Assembly: GCA_046293135.1 (NCBI GenBank)
Contig: JBKBPR010000006.1
Span: 54,202 to 118,201 of the forward strand
Source: UBA2638 sp046293135
Lineage (GTDB): Bacteria > Pseudomonadota > Alphaproteobacteria > Micavibrionales > Micavibrionaceae
Length of the DNA stretch: 64,000 nt
Direction of reading: 5' to 3'
A program made the translations under genes and the position numbers. Of this stretch, positions 26,689-33,936 are shown piece after piece (position 1 is the first letter of the stretch; each line of letters starts with the position of its first letter). The notes under the pieces were generated by a model. It made no database searches, was not told the DNA's origin, and saw nothing but the letters and a program-made list of their open reading frames with translations.

Positions 26689-27885
26689 TTACGAAAATAA
26701 TGAAAACGCCCGCAGCACCGCTTGCCGTTTCTCAAGATTGCCGCGCTGTACATTTGTAAAATGCGTCTGTAGGTTTTCACAGATTTTTACGAGATTTTCA
26801 AGCGATGTCTTGGCCAGCATCTCGGCGAAAAGCGGTTTGCTGGAAAGTGGCCCCGCGGGCAAAGCGCCCTGCCGCGCCTTAGCGACCATAATTTGCCGCG
26901 CAATCCACTCCATAACATTTTCAAACATCTTGTAATGCACGGCGTTTCCGGCGCGGGCGAGGTCTTCAGCGATGACGTGAATGCTCGACCATTTCCAGTC
27001 CGGATAATCCTCGAACAGCGCAATCACCTTGCCCATCATATCCAGCCCGCCATTTTCAATCAGATCAAAGGCGCGGCCGATACTGGCTTCCGAGAGCGTG
27101 TAGAGCGCCTGCACCTCCGCCGCGCCAAGGTGATAGCCTTGCTTCATTAATAGCGCCGAGAAGGATTCAATATCAAGCGCAGGAAAGCTCACCACCCGCG
27201 CCCGCGAACGGATCGTCGGGATAAGCGCGCCCAAACGATGCGTCACGAGGATCAAAACCGTATTTTGCGGCGGCTCTTCAAGGATTTTTAAAATCGAGTT
27301 TTGCGCCGCGCGGGTCATGGTGTCGGCATCATTGATGATCGCGACGCGCCAGCCGCCTTCCGCCGCAGTCATTCGCAAAAACGGCGCAATCTTTCGAATT
27401 TCATCAACTTCGACGGAAGCTTTATACTGGTTTTTATCCTCATCGAATTTACGTTCGGCCACGATCAAATCCGAATGCCCGCCGGACGCCACACGGCGAA
27501 ATATCGGATGATCGGGCGAAATATCCAGCGTTTCAGCAGGCGCAGCGCTCATATCATCGGGCTCAGGCGCGAATAACGCATCTTGCATCGGGTCATCAAG
27601 CTTTTGCGCCAATAAAAACCGCGCAAAACGATAAGCAAAGGTGAATTTCCCAATCCCCTCCGCTCCCGATAGAATAATCGCATGGGGCATTTTCCCAGAA
27701 TTATAGAGCTTCAGAATCGCCTGCTCGATCTCAGAATGCCCGATGAAGAAATGACTCTCCCTTGGCGGCAAGATACCACTGCGCGGCTCTCCCTCTATGG
27801 CTGCGGCTGCGTCGCTATCACCACCCTCAAGCTCAGCCGCATCAACGGCAATCTCGTCTTCGTCTTCTTCGCCGAATAAATTCAT
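26689..27885 (-). CDS. holB: DNA polymerase III subunit delta prime
   Basis: Clamp-loader ATPase-like subunit that helps load the sliding clamp. The Walker A region LSGAEGIGKFTFAYRFARFL is at about 78-97. The sensor segment is LILVTHRLGALIPTIRSRAR (about 209-228). The 398 residues are longer than E. coli HolB, due to an acidic N-terminal leader (about 1-40, NLFGEEDEDEIAVDAAELEG) of the kind seen in alphaproteobacteria. The ATG overlaps the tmk stop by four bases, the frequent tmk-holB coupling. Confidence 0.92.
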   Translation of the reverse strand: MNLFGEEDEDEIAVDAAELEGGDSDAAAAIEGEPRSGILPPRESHFFIGHSEIEQAILKLYNSGKMPHAIILSGAEGIGKFTFAYRFARFLLAQKLDDPMQDALFAPEPDDMSAAPAETLDISPDHPIFRRVASGGHSDLIVAERKFDEDKNQYKASVEVDEIRKIAPFLRMTAAEGGWRVAIINDADTMTRAAQNSILKILEEPPQNTVLILVTHRLGALIPTIRSRARVVSFPALDIESFSALLMKQGYHLGAAEVQALYTLSEASIGRAFDLIENGGLDMMGKVIALFEDYPDWKWSSIHVIAEDLARAGNAVHYKMFENVMEWIARQIMVAKARQGALPAGPLSSKPLFAEMLAKTSLENLVKICENLQTHFTNVQRGNLEKRQAVLRAFSLFS

Positions 27886-28541
27886 CCCAGCCCCAGCCTT
27901 TCTGCGACGATCAAGGCGACTTGGTTTTGAATAACCTCAATCCCCTGCGCTGCATCCACCACCACAAAGCGCTGCGGATTTTGCGCCGCCAGCTCCAAAA
28001 ACCCCGCCCGCATACGCTCATGAAACGCGAGATCAAGATTTTCGTATTTGTCCTCGGTGGAGGATTGCGCGGCCAGCCGCCCCTTTGATCGCTCCAACCC
28101 CAATCCAGCAGGCACATCGAGCAAGATCGTCAAATCCGGCTCAAACCCATCAAGGCACAATTGGTTAAGCGCGTTGATATGCTCCAGCGGCACACCCAGC
28201 CCATAGCCCTGATAGGCGCGGGTGGAGTCGGTAAAGCGATCAGAAATCACAAGATCCCCCCGCGCCAAAGCGGGAGCAATCAGGCTGCGGACATGATGCG
28301 CCCGCGCCGCGAACAGAAGCAAACATTCTTCTATCGCGCTCCAATTGCCGCCCTCGCGCTCCACCAATAAATTACGGATTTTTTCAGCCTCGGCAGTCCC
28401 GCCGGGCTCGCGCGTTACGACGCATGATCGGTTTTGCTCACCAAGAAACGTCGCAAGCGCTTTGACCTGCGAGGATTTACCAGAGCCCTCCCCGCCTTCA
28501 AACGTGATAAAAAATCCCTGCCTCTGTTGCGATTCTCTCAT
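27882..28541 (-). CDS. tmk: Thymidylate kinase
   Basis: Phosphorylates dTMP to dTDP. The P-loop is FEGGEGSGKSSQ (about 14-25), the dTMP-binding REPGGT is at about 44-49, and DRFTDSTRAYQGYG is at about 100-113. The lid region carries RLAAQSSTEDKYE. The 219 residues are normal. It is 18 bases after the carboxypeptidase gene and coupled to holB. Confidence 0.95.
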   Translation of the reverse strand: MRESQQRQGFFITFEGGEGSGKSSQVKALATFLGEQNRSCVVTREPGGTAEAEKIRNLLVEREGGNWSAIEECLLLFAARAHHVRSLIAPALARGDLVISDRFTDSTRAYQGYGLGVPLEHINALNQLCLDGFEPDLTILLDVPAGLGLERSKGRLAAQSSTEDKYENLDLAFHERMRAGFLELAAQNPQRFVVVDAAQGIEVIQNQVALIVAERLGLG

Positions 28542-28559
28542 AGTATCAAGCCTAAAGGC

Positions 28560-29702
28560 TCAGGAGCTTCCTGCAAGGAATAGTTTCATCTTGGTCAGCG
28601 TTTTTGCAAAGAAGCCTTGCTCCTCGACATTATGCGCCAGATAGAGCGGAACTTCCTGCGCGCTCGGCAATCCCGGCACGGCAATTTTCAGCGTCCCGAC
28701 AGGCTGATCCTTCGATAATGGCGCGACGAGCGGCCCATTGTAATTGACCTCTAGCGGAATATTATCCCGCGCCGTCCGCGGCAGAGTTACAATCACATCT
28801 TTTTTGACAACAAGCGGCACGGTTTTGGATGTGCCGAACACAATATTCGCCTCGGCCAGCGGCGCGGCCGCTTTAGCCAATACGCGATTGCTAAAGCCTT
28901 GCAGCGCCCATTGTATGAGCCGCGCGGCTTCATTGGCGCGTTCAGACTGGCTTTCGATACCATTGACAACCATAATCACGCGGCGATCTCCCGCCACAGC
29001 AGAGCCGATCAAGCCATAGCCCGCTTCTTGCGTGTGGCCTGTTTTAATCCCGTCCCCGCCGATATTGCGATACAGCAGCGGGTTACGATTGCCTTGCTTG
29101 ATACCGTTATATTCAAATTCAATCTCGCTGTAATATTTATAATAATCAGGGAAATCACGGATAATTGCAGTGGCCAAAATCGCCAGATCAAGCGCCGTTG
29201 AATAATGATTTTCATCCGGCCAGCCGCTGGCATTCATGAAGTTCGATCCAGTCATTCCCAGCTCTTTTGCACGTCTGGTCATCGCCTCGGCAAAGGAGAT
29301 TTCAGAGCCAGCCAGCCCTTCAGCCAATACGATTGTCGCATCATTCCCCGATTGAATAATCACCCCGCGAATAAGGTCTTCAATCTTGACGTTGCTATTG
29401 ATGTCGACAAACATTTTCGAGCCGCCCATGCGCCACGCGGTTTCGCTAACGGGAAGCGTGTCTTCCAGCGACAAACGCCCCTCTTTCAGGGCTTCAAAAA
29501 CCATATACATGGTCATGACCTTGCTCATCGAGGCGGTCGGCATACGCTGATCGGCGTTTTTCTCGAACAAAACCGTTCCGGTATCATAATCAATGATGAT
29601 CGCTTGTTTGGCCGATGTTTCAATAGCCTCTTGCGCCAGAACCGATTGCAAAGGCAATGCCGCCAATACTACGAAAAACAGAACTCTACAAAATAACATC
29701 AT
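28560..29702 (-). CDS. D-alanyl-D-alanine carboxypeptidase (PBP5/6 family)
   Basis: Penicillin-binding serine carboxypeptidase trimming the terminal D-Ala of peptidoglycan pentapeptides. A signal peptide ends near VLAQE (about residue 24). The SxxK nucleophile lies in PTASMSKVM (about 55-63), the SxN motif in QSGNDAT (about 116-122) and KTG in IKTGHTQE (about 222-229). A C-terminal PBP5-type beta domain and an end helix (FFAKTLTKMKLFLAG) suited for membrane contact follow. I prefer the ATG at 29702 after AAGGG; a GTG three bases upstream is also in frame. Its neighbours rlpA and mltB also act on peptidoglycan. Confidence 0.92.
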   Translation of the reverse strand: MMLFCRVLFFVVLAALPLQSVLAQEAIETSAKQAIIIDYDTGTVLFEKNADQRMPTASMSKVMTMYMVFEALKEGRLSLEDTLPVSETAWRMGGSKMFVDINSNVKIEDLIRGVIIQSGNDATIVLAEGLAGSEISFAEAMTRRAKELGMTGSNFMNASGWPDENHYSTALDLAILATAIIRDFPDYYKYYSEIEFEYNGIKQGNRNPLLYRNIGGDGIKTGHTQEAGYGLIGSAVAGDRRVIMVVNGIESQSERANEAARLIQWALQGFSNRVLAKAAAPLAEANIVFGTSKTVPLVVKKDVIVTLPRTARDNIPLEVNYNGPLVAPLSKDQPVGTLKIAVPGLPSAQEVPLYLAHNVEEQGFFAKTLTKMKLFLAGSS

Positions 29703-29796
29703 CACAAACCCTTTTCACAAAACTTTGCACGTAAAACGTTAATACACTGCCGTCAACACAGTCAAAACCAATGCCAGTAAAACAATTTCACCGCGC

Positions 29797-30780
29797 TTAA
29801 TCAACCACGATAATCGTATTGGCATTGCCCGCCCGCACGACCTCGCGCATCAACTGATCAGCCGCGGGAACACTGGGCGCGGGCATCCTTACGCGGTAAA
29901 ATTGCTGACCGTTCACAACGGCTTGCATCACCCTCACCTCACCCAAAGAAGAAAGATTTTGCGCCAGCCTGTCGGCATTGTCCTTGTTGGTGAATGATCC
30001 CGCCTGCACATAAATCGTGGTCGGGGTGACGGGGAATTGTTTCAGCACAGGGTCAGGATAAAAGCGCCCGTCGCGGCTATGCCCCGTAACACCAGGGGGC
30101 GGCACAATATCGCCAATCTCCACAGGTTGCAACGCTGCCACCTGAACCGCTGGCTCATCATGCACCGGCGCTGTTGCGGGAGGCTGGCTCGTTGCACCGG
30201 TCGGTGAGCCGTATTTGCGGCGGTTCATTGCTACCTCAACCCCCGCCGTGTTTTGCCCCTGCCTTGCGGCTTCGGCGATTTCCAAGCTTTCCTGCTTGAG
30301 CACCTGAACCTTCACCCGCGCCGTGCCTTGGTTTTTAAAGCCAAGCAATTCGGCGGCGCGCTGCGATACATCCAAGACTCTGTTCTTGGCAAAGGGCCCG
30401 CGATCATTGACCCGCAAGATAATCGAACGGCCATTCTCCAGATTGGTCACACGGATAAGCGAAGGCATTTGCAAGGTTCTATGCGCGGCGGTCAGTTCAT
30501 TCTTATCGAAAATCTCGCCATTGGCGGTGCGCCGCCCGTGAAACTTCGCGCCATACCAAGACGCAATTCCGGTTTCCTGATGCGTATAGCTTTCTTGCGG
30601 TTGATACCAACGCCCGTCAATCTGATACGGATTACCGACCTTGAACGTGCCTTGCGTTTTGGATGCCGGTGGCACTTTCTTGGCAACATGAGAGGCCAAT
30701 TGCACTTCGGCACAAGCCCCAAGGCTCAAAGCGGCAGCAATTAAAAATAAATTCAAAAATCTGGGAAATAAAGAAGGCAC
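29797..30780 (-). CDS. rlpA: RlpA-like septal-ring lytic transglycosylase lipoprotein
   Basis: Outer-membrane lipoprotein, 327 residues, starting with GTG. The lipobox LGACAE ends the signal near residue 23. The double-psi beta-barrel RlpA domain (about 72-165) shows GIASWYGAKFHGRRTANGE and the catalytic Asp region RVNDRGPF. A proline/alanine linker is followed by a SPOR domain at about 250-327 (IYVQAGSFTNKDNADRLAQN) that binds denuded glycan at division sites. It is placed between mltB and the carboxypeptidase gene, a usual cell-wall cluster. Confidence 0.9.
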   Translation of the reverse strand: MPSLFPRFLNLFLIAAALSLGACAEVQLASHVAKKVPPASKTQGTFKVGNPYQIDGRWYQPQESYTHQETGIASWYGAKFHGRRTANGEIFDKNELTAAHRTLQMPSLIRVTNLENGRSIILRVNDRGPFAKNRVLDVSQRAAELLGFKNQGTARVKVQVLKQESLEIAEAARQGQNTAGVEVAMNRRKYGSPTGATSQPPATAPVHDEPAVQVAALQPVEIGDIVPPPGVTGHSRDGRFYPDPVLKQFPVTPTTIYVQAGSFTNKDNADRLAQNLSSLGEVRVMQAVVNGQQFYRVRMPAPSVPAADQLMREVVRAGNANTIIVVD

Positions 30781-30843
30781 AATTCTTTCACTTTAATGTT
30801 GTTTGATATTATTAACTATCGTGAACGGTGAACGGCTAACGGC

Positions 30844-31839
30844 CTAACCGTCCGTATGCTGGGCAATCGCATCGGCCAGCAAACCAACCGAGGTTGCAAA
30901 ATAGGTCGATTTATTCCAGCGCATAATCACGCGGAAATTATCATAAACCAAAAACGCAGGGCCGCCGATTCCATCCGGCACAACAACCGAAGCCTCCATA
31001 TCAACGCCGGACGGCAGCGCCGATCCATCGGGCAAGGTTACGCCCATGGCGCCCCAAGCGCTTAACGGCTTTTTGACATCAAGACCGGTATTGGCCTTCG
31101 CAAAGCCCTGCGGCAACTTGACCGCACGCCCCCAGCGCTCGCCCGCTTTCCAGCCATGGCGGCTCAGATAATTCGCGCTTGAGGCAAACACATCAGGCAA
31201 AGACGTCCAAATATCGCGCTTGCCGTCGCCATTTCCATCCACCGCATAGGCATTAAAGCTCGACGGCATGAACTGGTTTTGCCCCATCGCCCCCGCCCAA
31301 GAGCCTTTCATAGCCTCAGGCGCGATATGTCCCGCATCAAGAATCTTGAGCGCATTCATCAACTCACCGCGGAAGAACTCGCTGCGCCGTCCATCATACG
31401 CCAAGGTCGAGAGCGCAGGAATAACCCCGAATCCGCCCGTATTATCGCCATAGCTCGTCTCAATCCCCCACAGCGCCACAATATATTGTGGCTGAACACC
31501 GAAACGCTCCGCCGCACGATCAAGCTCGGCGCGATGAGTACGCAGCATCTCCCGCCCCTTGTTAATCCGCGCTTGCGAGATCACACGCTCGCGGTATTTG
31601 GCAAAGGTCATCGTGCCTTCGGGCTGCTTGCGGTCAAGCTCTATAATCCGTGGGATTGGGGCATTTACGCCAACAAAGGCGCGGTCGATTAAATTTTGCG
31701 AGATTCCCTTTTGTGCCGCCTCACGCTTTACGCCAGCCAGCCAGCTCTCAAAGGATTCCTCCCGCGCTTGGGCAGTACCGATAACGGCGCTCACGCTCAA
31801 AACAACCAACAAAGCAAAGGCAAAAACTCTTAAGCGCAT
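30844..31839 (-). CDS. mltB: Lytic murein transglycosylase (MltB family)
   Basis: Cleaves peptidoglycan glycan strands to anhydromuramyl ends. The 331 residues begin with a signal peptide MRLRVFAFALLVVLSVSAVI ending near TAQAREE. The GH103-type catalytic Glu lies in ALWGIETSYGDNTGGF, followed by the conserved GSWAGAMGQNQFMPSSFN and RDIWTSLPDVFASSANYL. The ATG at 31839 has a strong AAGGGAG ribosome site; the longer frame to 31998 has none and no signal peptide. No lipobox is visible, so it is probably soluble in the periplasm. It is the first gene of the long minus-strand run. Confidence 0.92.
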   Translation of the reverse strand: MRLRVFAFALLVVLSVSAVIGTAQAREESFESWLAGVKREAAQKGISQNLIDRAFVGVNAPIPRIIELDRKQPEGTMTFAKYRERVISQARINKGREMLRTHRAELDRAAERFGVQPQYIVALWGIETSYGDNTGGFGVIPALSTLAYDGRRSEFFRGELMNALKILDAGHIAPEAMKGSWAGAMGQNQFMPSSFNAYAVDGNGDGKRDIWTSLPDVFASSANYLSRHGWKAGERWGRAVKLPQGFAKANTGLDVKKPLSAWGAMGVTLPDGSALPSGVDMEASVVVPDGIGGPAFLVYDNFRVIMRWNKSTYFATSVGLLADAIAQHTDG

Positions 31840-31861
31840 GGCAACTCCCTTATCAATCAGC

Positions 31862-31889
31862 GTCTGTTCAATCATACAAATGAACAGAC
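31862..31889. promoter_or_regulatory. Perfect inverted repeat in front of mltB
   Basis: GTCTGTTC at 31862-31869 is repeated inverted as GAACAGAC at 31882-31889 with 12 bases between. It lies 23 bases upstream of the mltB ATG. It may be a repressor operator or a hairpin in the leader. No T-run follows in either direction, so it is not an obvious terminator. Confidence 0.45.
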
Positions 31890-32027
31890 AGCTTAAAGTT
31901 CCCGAAAGACCAGCACAAGGCAAAACGGCCACATGGCCACAGAATTTTTTTGCAATTTTTACTTTACAGCGCCCATCACTTGGCTTTAGAAAAGACAATC
32001 TTCAATCGCCTTCGCGCTATTAAATAT

Positions 32028-32117
32028 GGATGAGTGGCAGAGTGGTTGAATGCACCGGTCTTGAAAACCGGCGAGGGTGCAAGCCCTCCGTGAGTTCGAA
32101 TCTCACCTCATCCGCCA
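32028..32117 (+). tRNA. tRNA-Ser (anticodon TGA)
   Basis: Class II tRNA of 90 bases. The acceptor stem GGATGAG pairs perfectly with CTCATCC, the anticodon loop in GGTCTTGAAAACC presents TGA, and a long variable arm GCGAGGGTGCAAGCCCTCC is followed by the T arm GAGTTCGAATCTC. CCA is encoded at 32115-32117. Just after it an inverted repeat TTCACAAA/TTTGTGAA (32119-32157, 23-base loop) may help end transcription. The right side borders an AT-rich accessory patch. Confidence 0.97.
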
Positions 32118-32197
32118 TTTCACAAACAGACCTCTTAAGTCCTTGATGATTTGTGAATGACAAAGATATAAGTTGTGAACTCCCTGAATTGGCTCAT

Positions 32198-32225
32198 TTG
32201 ATTTTTAACTCTTAAGAATTACAAT
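32198..32225 (+). promoter_or_regulatory. Candidate promoter of the small Asn-rich gene
   Basis: TTGATT (32198-32203) and TACAAT (32220-32225) are separated by 16 bases. The predicted start near 32232 is about 30 bases before the ATG at 32263, which also has a Shine-Dalgarno (GGAAG, 32250-32254). The surrounding DNA is AT-rich, which raises the chance of a false match. Confidence 0.4.
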
Positions 32226-32262
32226 AATTTCTGATTTAATATTGATTTCGGAAGATTTAAAC

Positions 32263-32503
32263 ATGTTCGCGTATATAAAAAGTATTTTTCTCGGAAAAAA
32301 AAATTAACAACAACAACAACCAAAACGGAACGAACGTTTTTGGAAATGGTAATACAGTTAATAATACGACAATCAATAATACTACAACAGCCAACAAAGA
32401 AGATATTCTTAAAATGGGATTTGCTCCAATTCATGTCAGGGATACCCCGCCCTCTAATCCAAAAGAGGGTGATTTGTGGGTAGATACTAGTAAAAAAGGA
32501 TAA
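32263..32503 (+). pseudogene. Small Asn-rich tail-fibre-like protein gene, frame broken at an A9 run
   Basis: An ATG at 32263 preceded by CGGAAG reads MFAYIKSIFLGKKN and stops just after a run of nine A (32295-32303). Reading with eight A the frame stays open to the TAA at 32501, giving 79 residues: a short hydrophobic/basic start, INNNNNQNGTNVFGNGNTV, a Thr/Asn repeat stretch NNTTINNTTTANKED, then HVRDTPPSNPKEGDLWVDTS. The last motif (P-x-x-P-x-x-G-D-L-W-x-D-T) is like segments of phage tail-fibre and collar proteins. The element is AT-rich next to tRNA-Ser. It may be a pseudogene, a phase-variable gene, a slippage-decoded gene or an assembly error. Function is unknown. Confidence 0.5.
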
Positions 32504-32526
32504 CATAACTATTCAACTCAAGCCCA

Positions 32527-32550
32527 GCCTGAAAGCGATTGATTTCAGGC
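32527..32550. repeat. Perfect 8-bp inverted repeat
   Basis: GCCTGAAA (32527-32534) and TTTCAGGC (32543-32550) flank an 8-base loop between two convergent genes. No T-run follows on either strand, so a factor-independent terminator is only possible in a weak form. The remaining bases between 32504 and 32608 show no gene I can support. Confidence 0.4.
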
Positions 32551-32608
32551 ATTGACAGCTTTTCAGGAATATCTCTAAACCTGTCGCGCTTACCAAACGA
32601 CCCAAGGT

Positions 32609-33823
32609 TTATCCTGGGCACGCTCCGCGTAAAACTGCGTTTTCCCTGACAGCGACAAAGATACCATTTCCATATGCCGATGCGTTCGCATCAAACGGCC
32701 CCCCCCACCCAGCCGGCACAGCCTGTCGCGCCCAGCTTAAACCATCCGTGGAATAGTATGTGTGAGTGCCAGAAATTCCGACATAACCAATGTCCTCACC
32801 GAAAGAAATATTGTTAAACTCGGGTTGAACACCGCTCCAACCTCCCAGTGTCCATGTAATCCCGTCAACAGATCGAATTAGCCAAGTCCCCCAGCAGCCT
32901 GCGGAAACAAATCCACCACTTGTATCATAGGCCATACTCTGGCCGCCACAGCCATCGGTTGCAGCCTGCCCAACCCAGTTAATACCATCAGTGGACGTCA
33001 TTACACTGGGGCCAGTGCCATCATATCCCCAACCACGAATGGCTGCATATCGACCGTTCCCATAAGCAATTTTCGTCCAACGCCCGCCCGGCACATCGGG
33101 TTGAACATTGACCGCTGTCCAAGTGATACCATCGGGCGAAATTGCCACGCGGCTGGAGCCCTCCCCATCTACGGCAACAAATCCAGCATGGCCATAGACA
33201 ACGGAACGCCAATCGCCACCGGATGGCAAAGCATTTGCATATGTATTCCAGGTTTCGCCATCTTCGGACACAACAGCAGTGCGCCCCCCGGTAAAAGTTT
33301 GTATACCAACAAAACGCCCATTGCCATATTCAAGTGCAAATAAGCCAGTGGTCATAGTGCGTTCCGTCCAGCTTATACCATCCGAAGACGTCATAACCCT
33401 ATTTGTTCCATTGTGTGAAACTGCAGCAAAAACACCGCCACCATAGGCTACAGAACGATAGTCATTGCTGTTTGCGGGAGTTTGAATTGACCACACCAGA
33501 TCCTGCGGGGCGCAGGTCGTTGGCCCCGGCGGTGATGCCACTGTGCCGCACCGAAGCCCTCCGGAAATTTCATCGAACGTTATTGGCATCCCATCTTCAC
33601 AATCTGCCAGATTAGAAAAACTTGGACGCTCTGCCTCCCATACCGAACCGTTACAAATCAAAATAAGCTGTCTTCGGCTCTGATCTGGATCGGCTGTCAT
33701 AGCAGTAGCCCCTTCAGGGAGGCCTGCACAACTATCACCAGCCGAAATAAATGTTCCTTGGAGCTGCGCGCTTGCCAAAGACGGCATCAGAAGCAGGAAA
33801 GCAATCAAAACAAAAAGCTTCAT
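32609..33823 (-). CDS. Secreted beta-propeller-like protein with S-x-D-G-x-x-W repeats
   Basis: Exported protein of 404 residues. Signal peptide MKLFVLIAFLLLMPSLASAQ, then a Cys-containing N-terminal part (about 21-110, with SAGDSCAGLPEGA and ISGGLRCG). From about 110 to the end the chain repeats a unit of 40-55 residues: YGxGxFVAV near the start and S-x-DG-x-x-W later (SSDGISW, SEDGETW, SPDGITW, STDGINW, SVDGITW, STDGLSW). An initial degenerate copy (QDLVWSI) makes seven. The pattern resembles Asp-box/sialidase-type propellers. No catalytic residues can be named. It could bind surface glycans or act in adhesion. AGGTG precedes the ATG. It is convergent with the Asn-rich gene. Confidence 0.75.
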   Translation of the reverse strand: MKLFVLIAFLLLMPSLASAQLQGTFISAGDSCAGLPEGATAMTADPDQSRRQLILICNGSVWEAERPSFSNLADCEDGMPITFDEISGGLRCGTVASPPGPTTCAPQDLVWSIQTPANSNDYRSVAYGGGVFAAVSHNGTNRVMTSSDGISWTERTMTTGLFALEYGNGRFVGIQTFTGGRTAVVSEDGETWNTYANALPSGGDWRSVVYGHAGFVAVDGEGSSRVAISPDGITWTAVNVQPDVPGGRWTKIAYGNGRYAAIRGWGYDGTGPSVMTSTDGINWVGQAATDGCGGQSMAYDTSGGFVSAGCWGTWLIRSVDGITWTLGGWSGVQPEFNNISFGEDIGYVGISGTHTYYSTDGLSWARQAVPAGWGGPFDANASAYGNGIFVAVRENAVLRGACPG

Positions 33824-33936
33824 GAAATCACCTCAAATAATATTATAAAATATTGTTTCCTAAATTTTAATAAATGAAATGAAACCATACGAAATTATTT
33901 TGATAATTAAGTTATCGTGGTATAAAAACGTAAGCT

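Noticed and set aside
30844..31998. N-terminally extended MltB
   Set aside because: The extension hides the signal peptide, and the inner ATG at 31839 has a strong ribosome site.
32028..32117. tRNA-Ser 3' end as a phage attachment site
   Set aside because: I found no direct repeat of the tRNA end and no integrase in the window.
32219..32506. Minus-strand frame of 95 codons opposite the Asn-rich gene
   Set aside because: It has no ribosome site and its text comes from poly-Asn codons read backwards (Val/Cys runs). The plus strand has a promoter, a ribosome site and a known motif.
32504..32660. Second reading frames around the end of the propeller gene that look coding-like
   Set aside because: The annotated frame keeps the repeat pattern (AYGNGIFVAV) to its end, and the other frames have no start or homology I can name. 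Chance is the simpler explanation.
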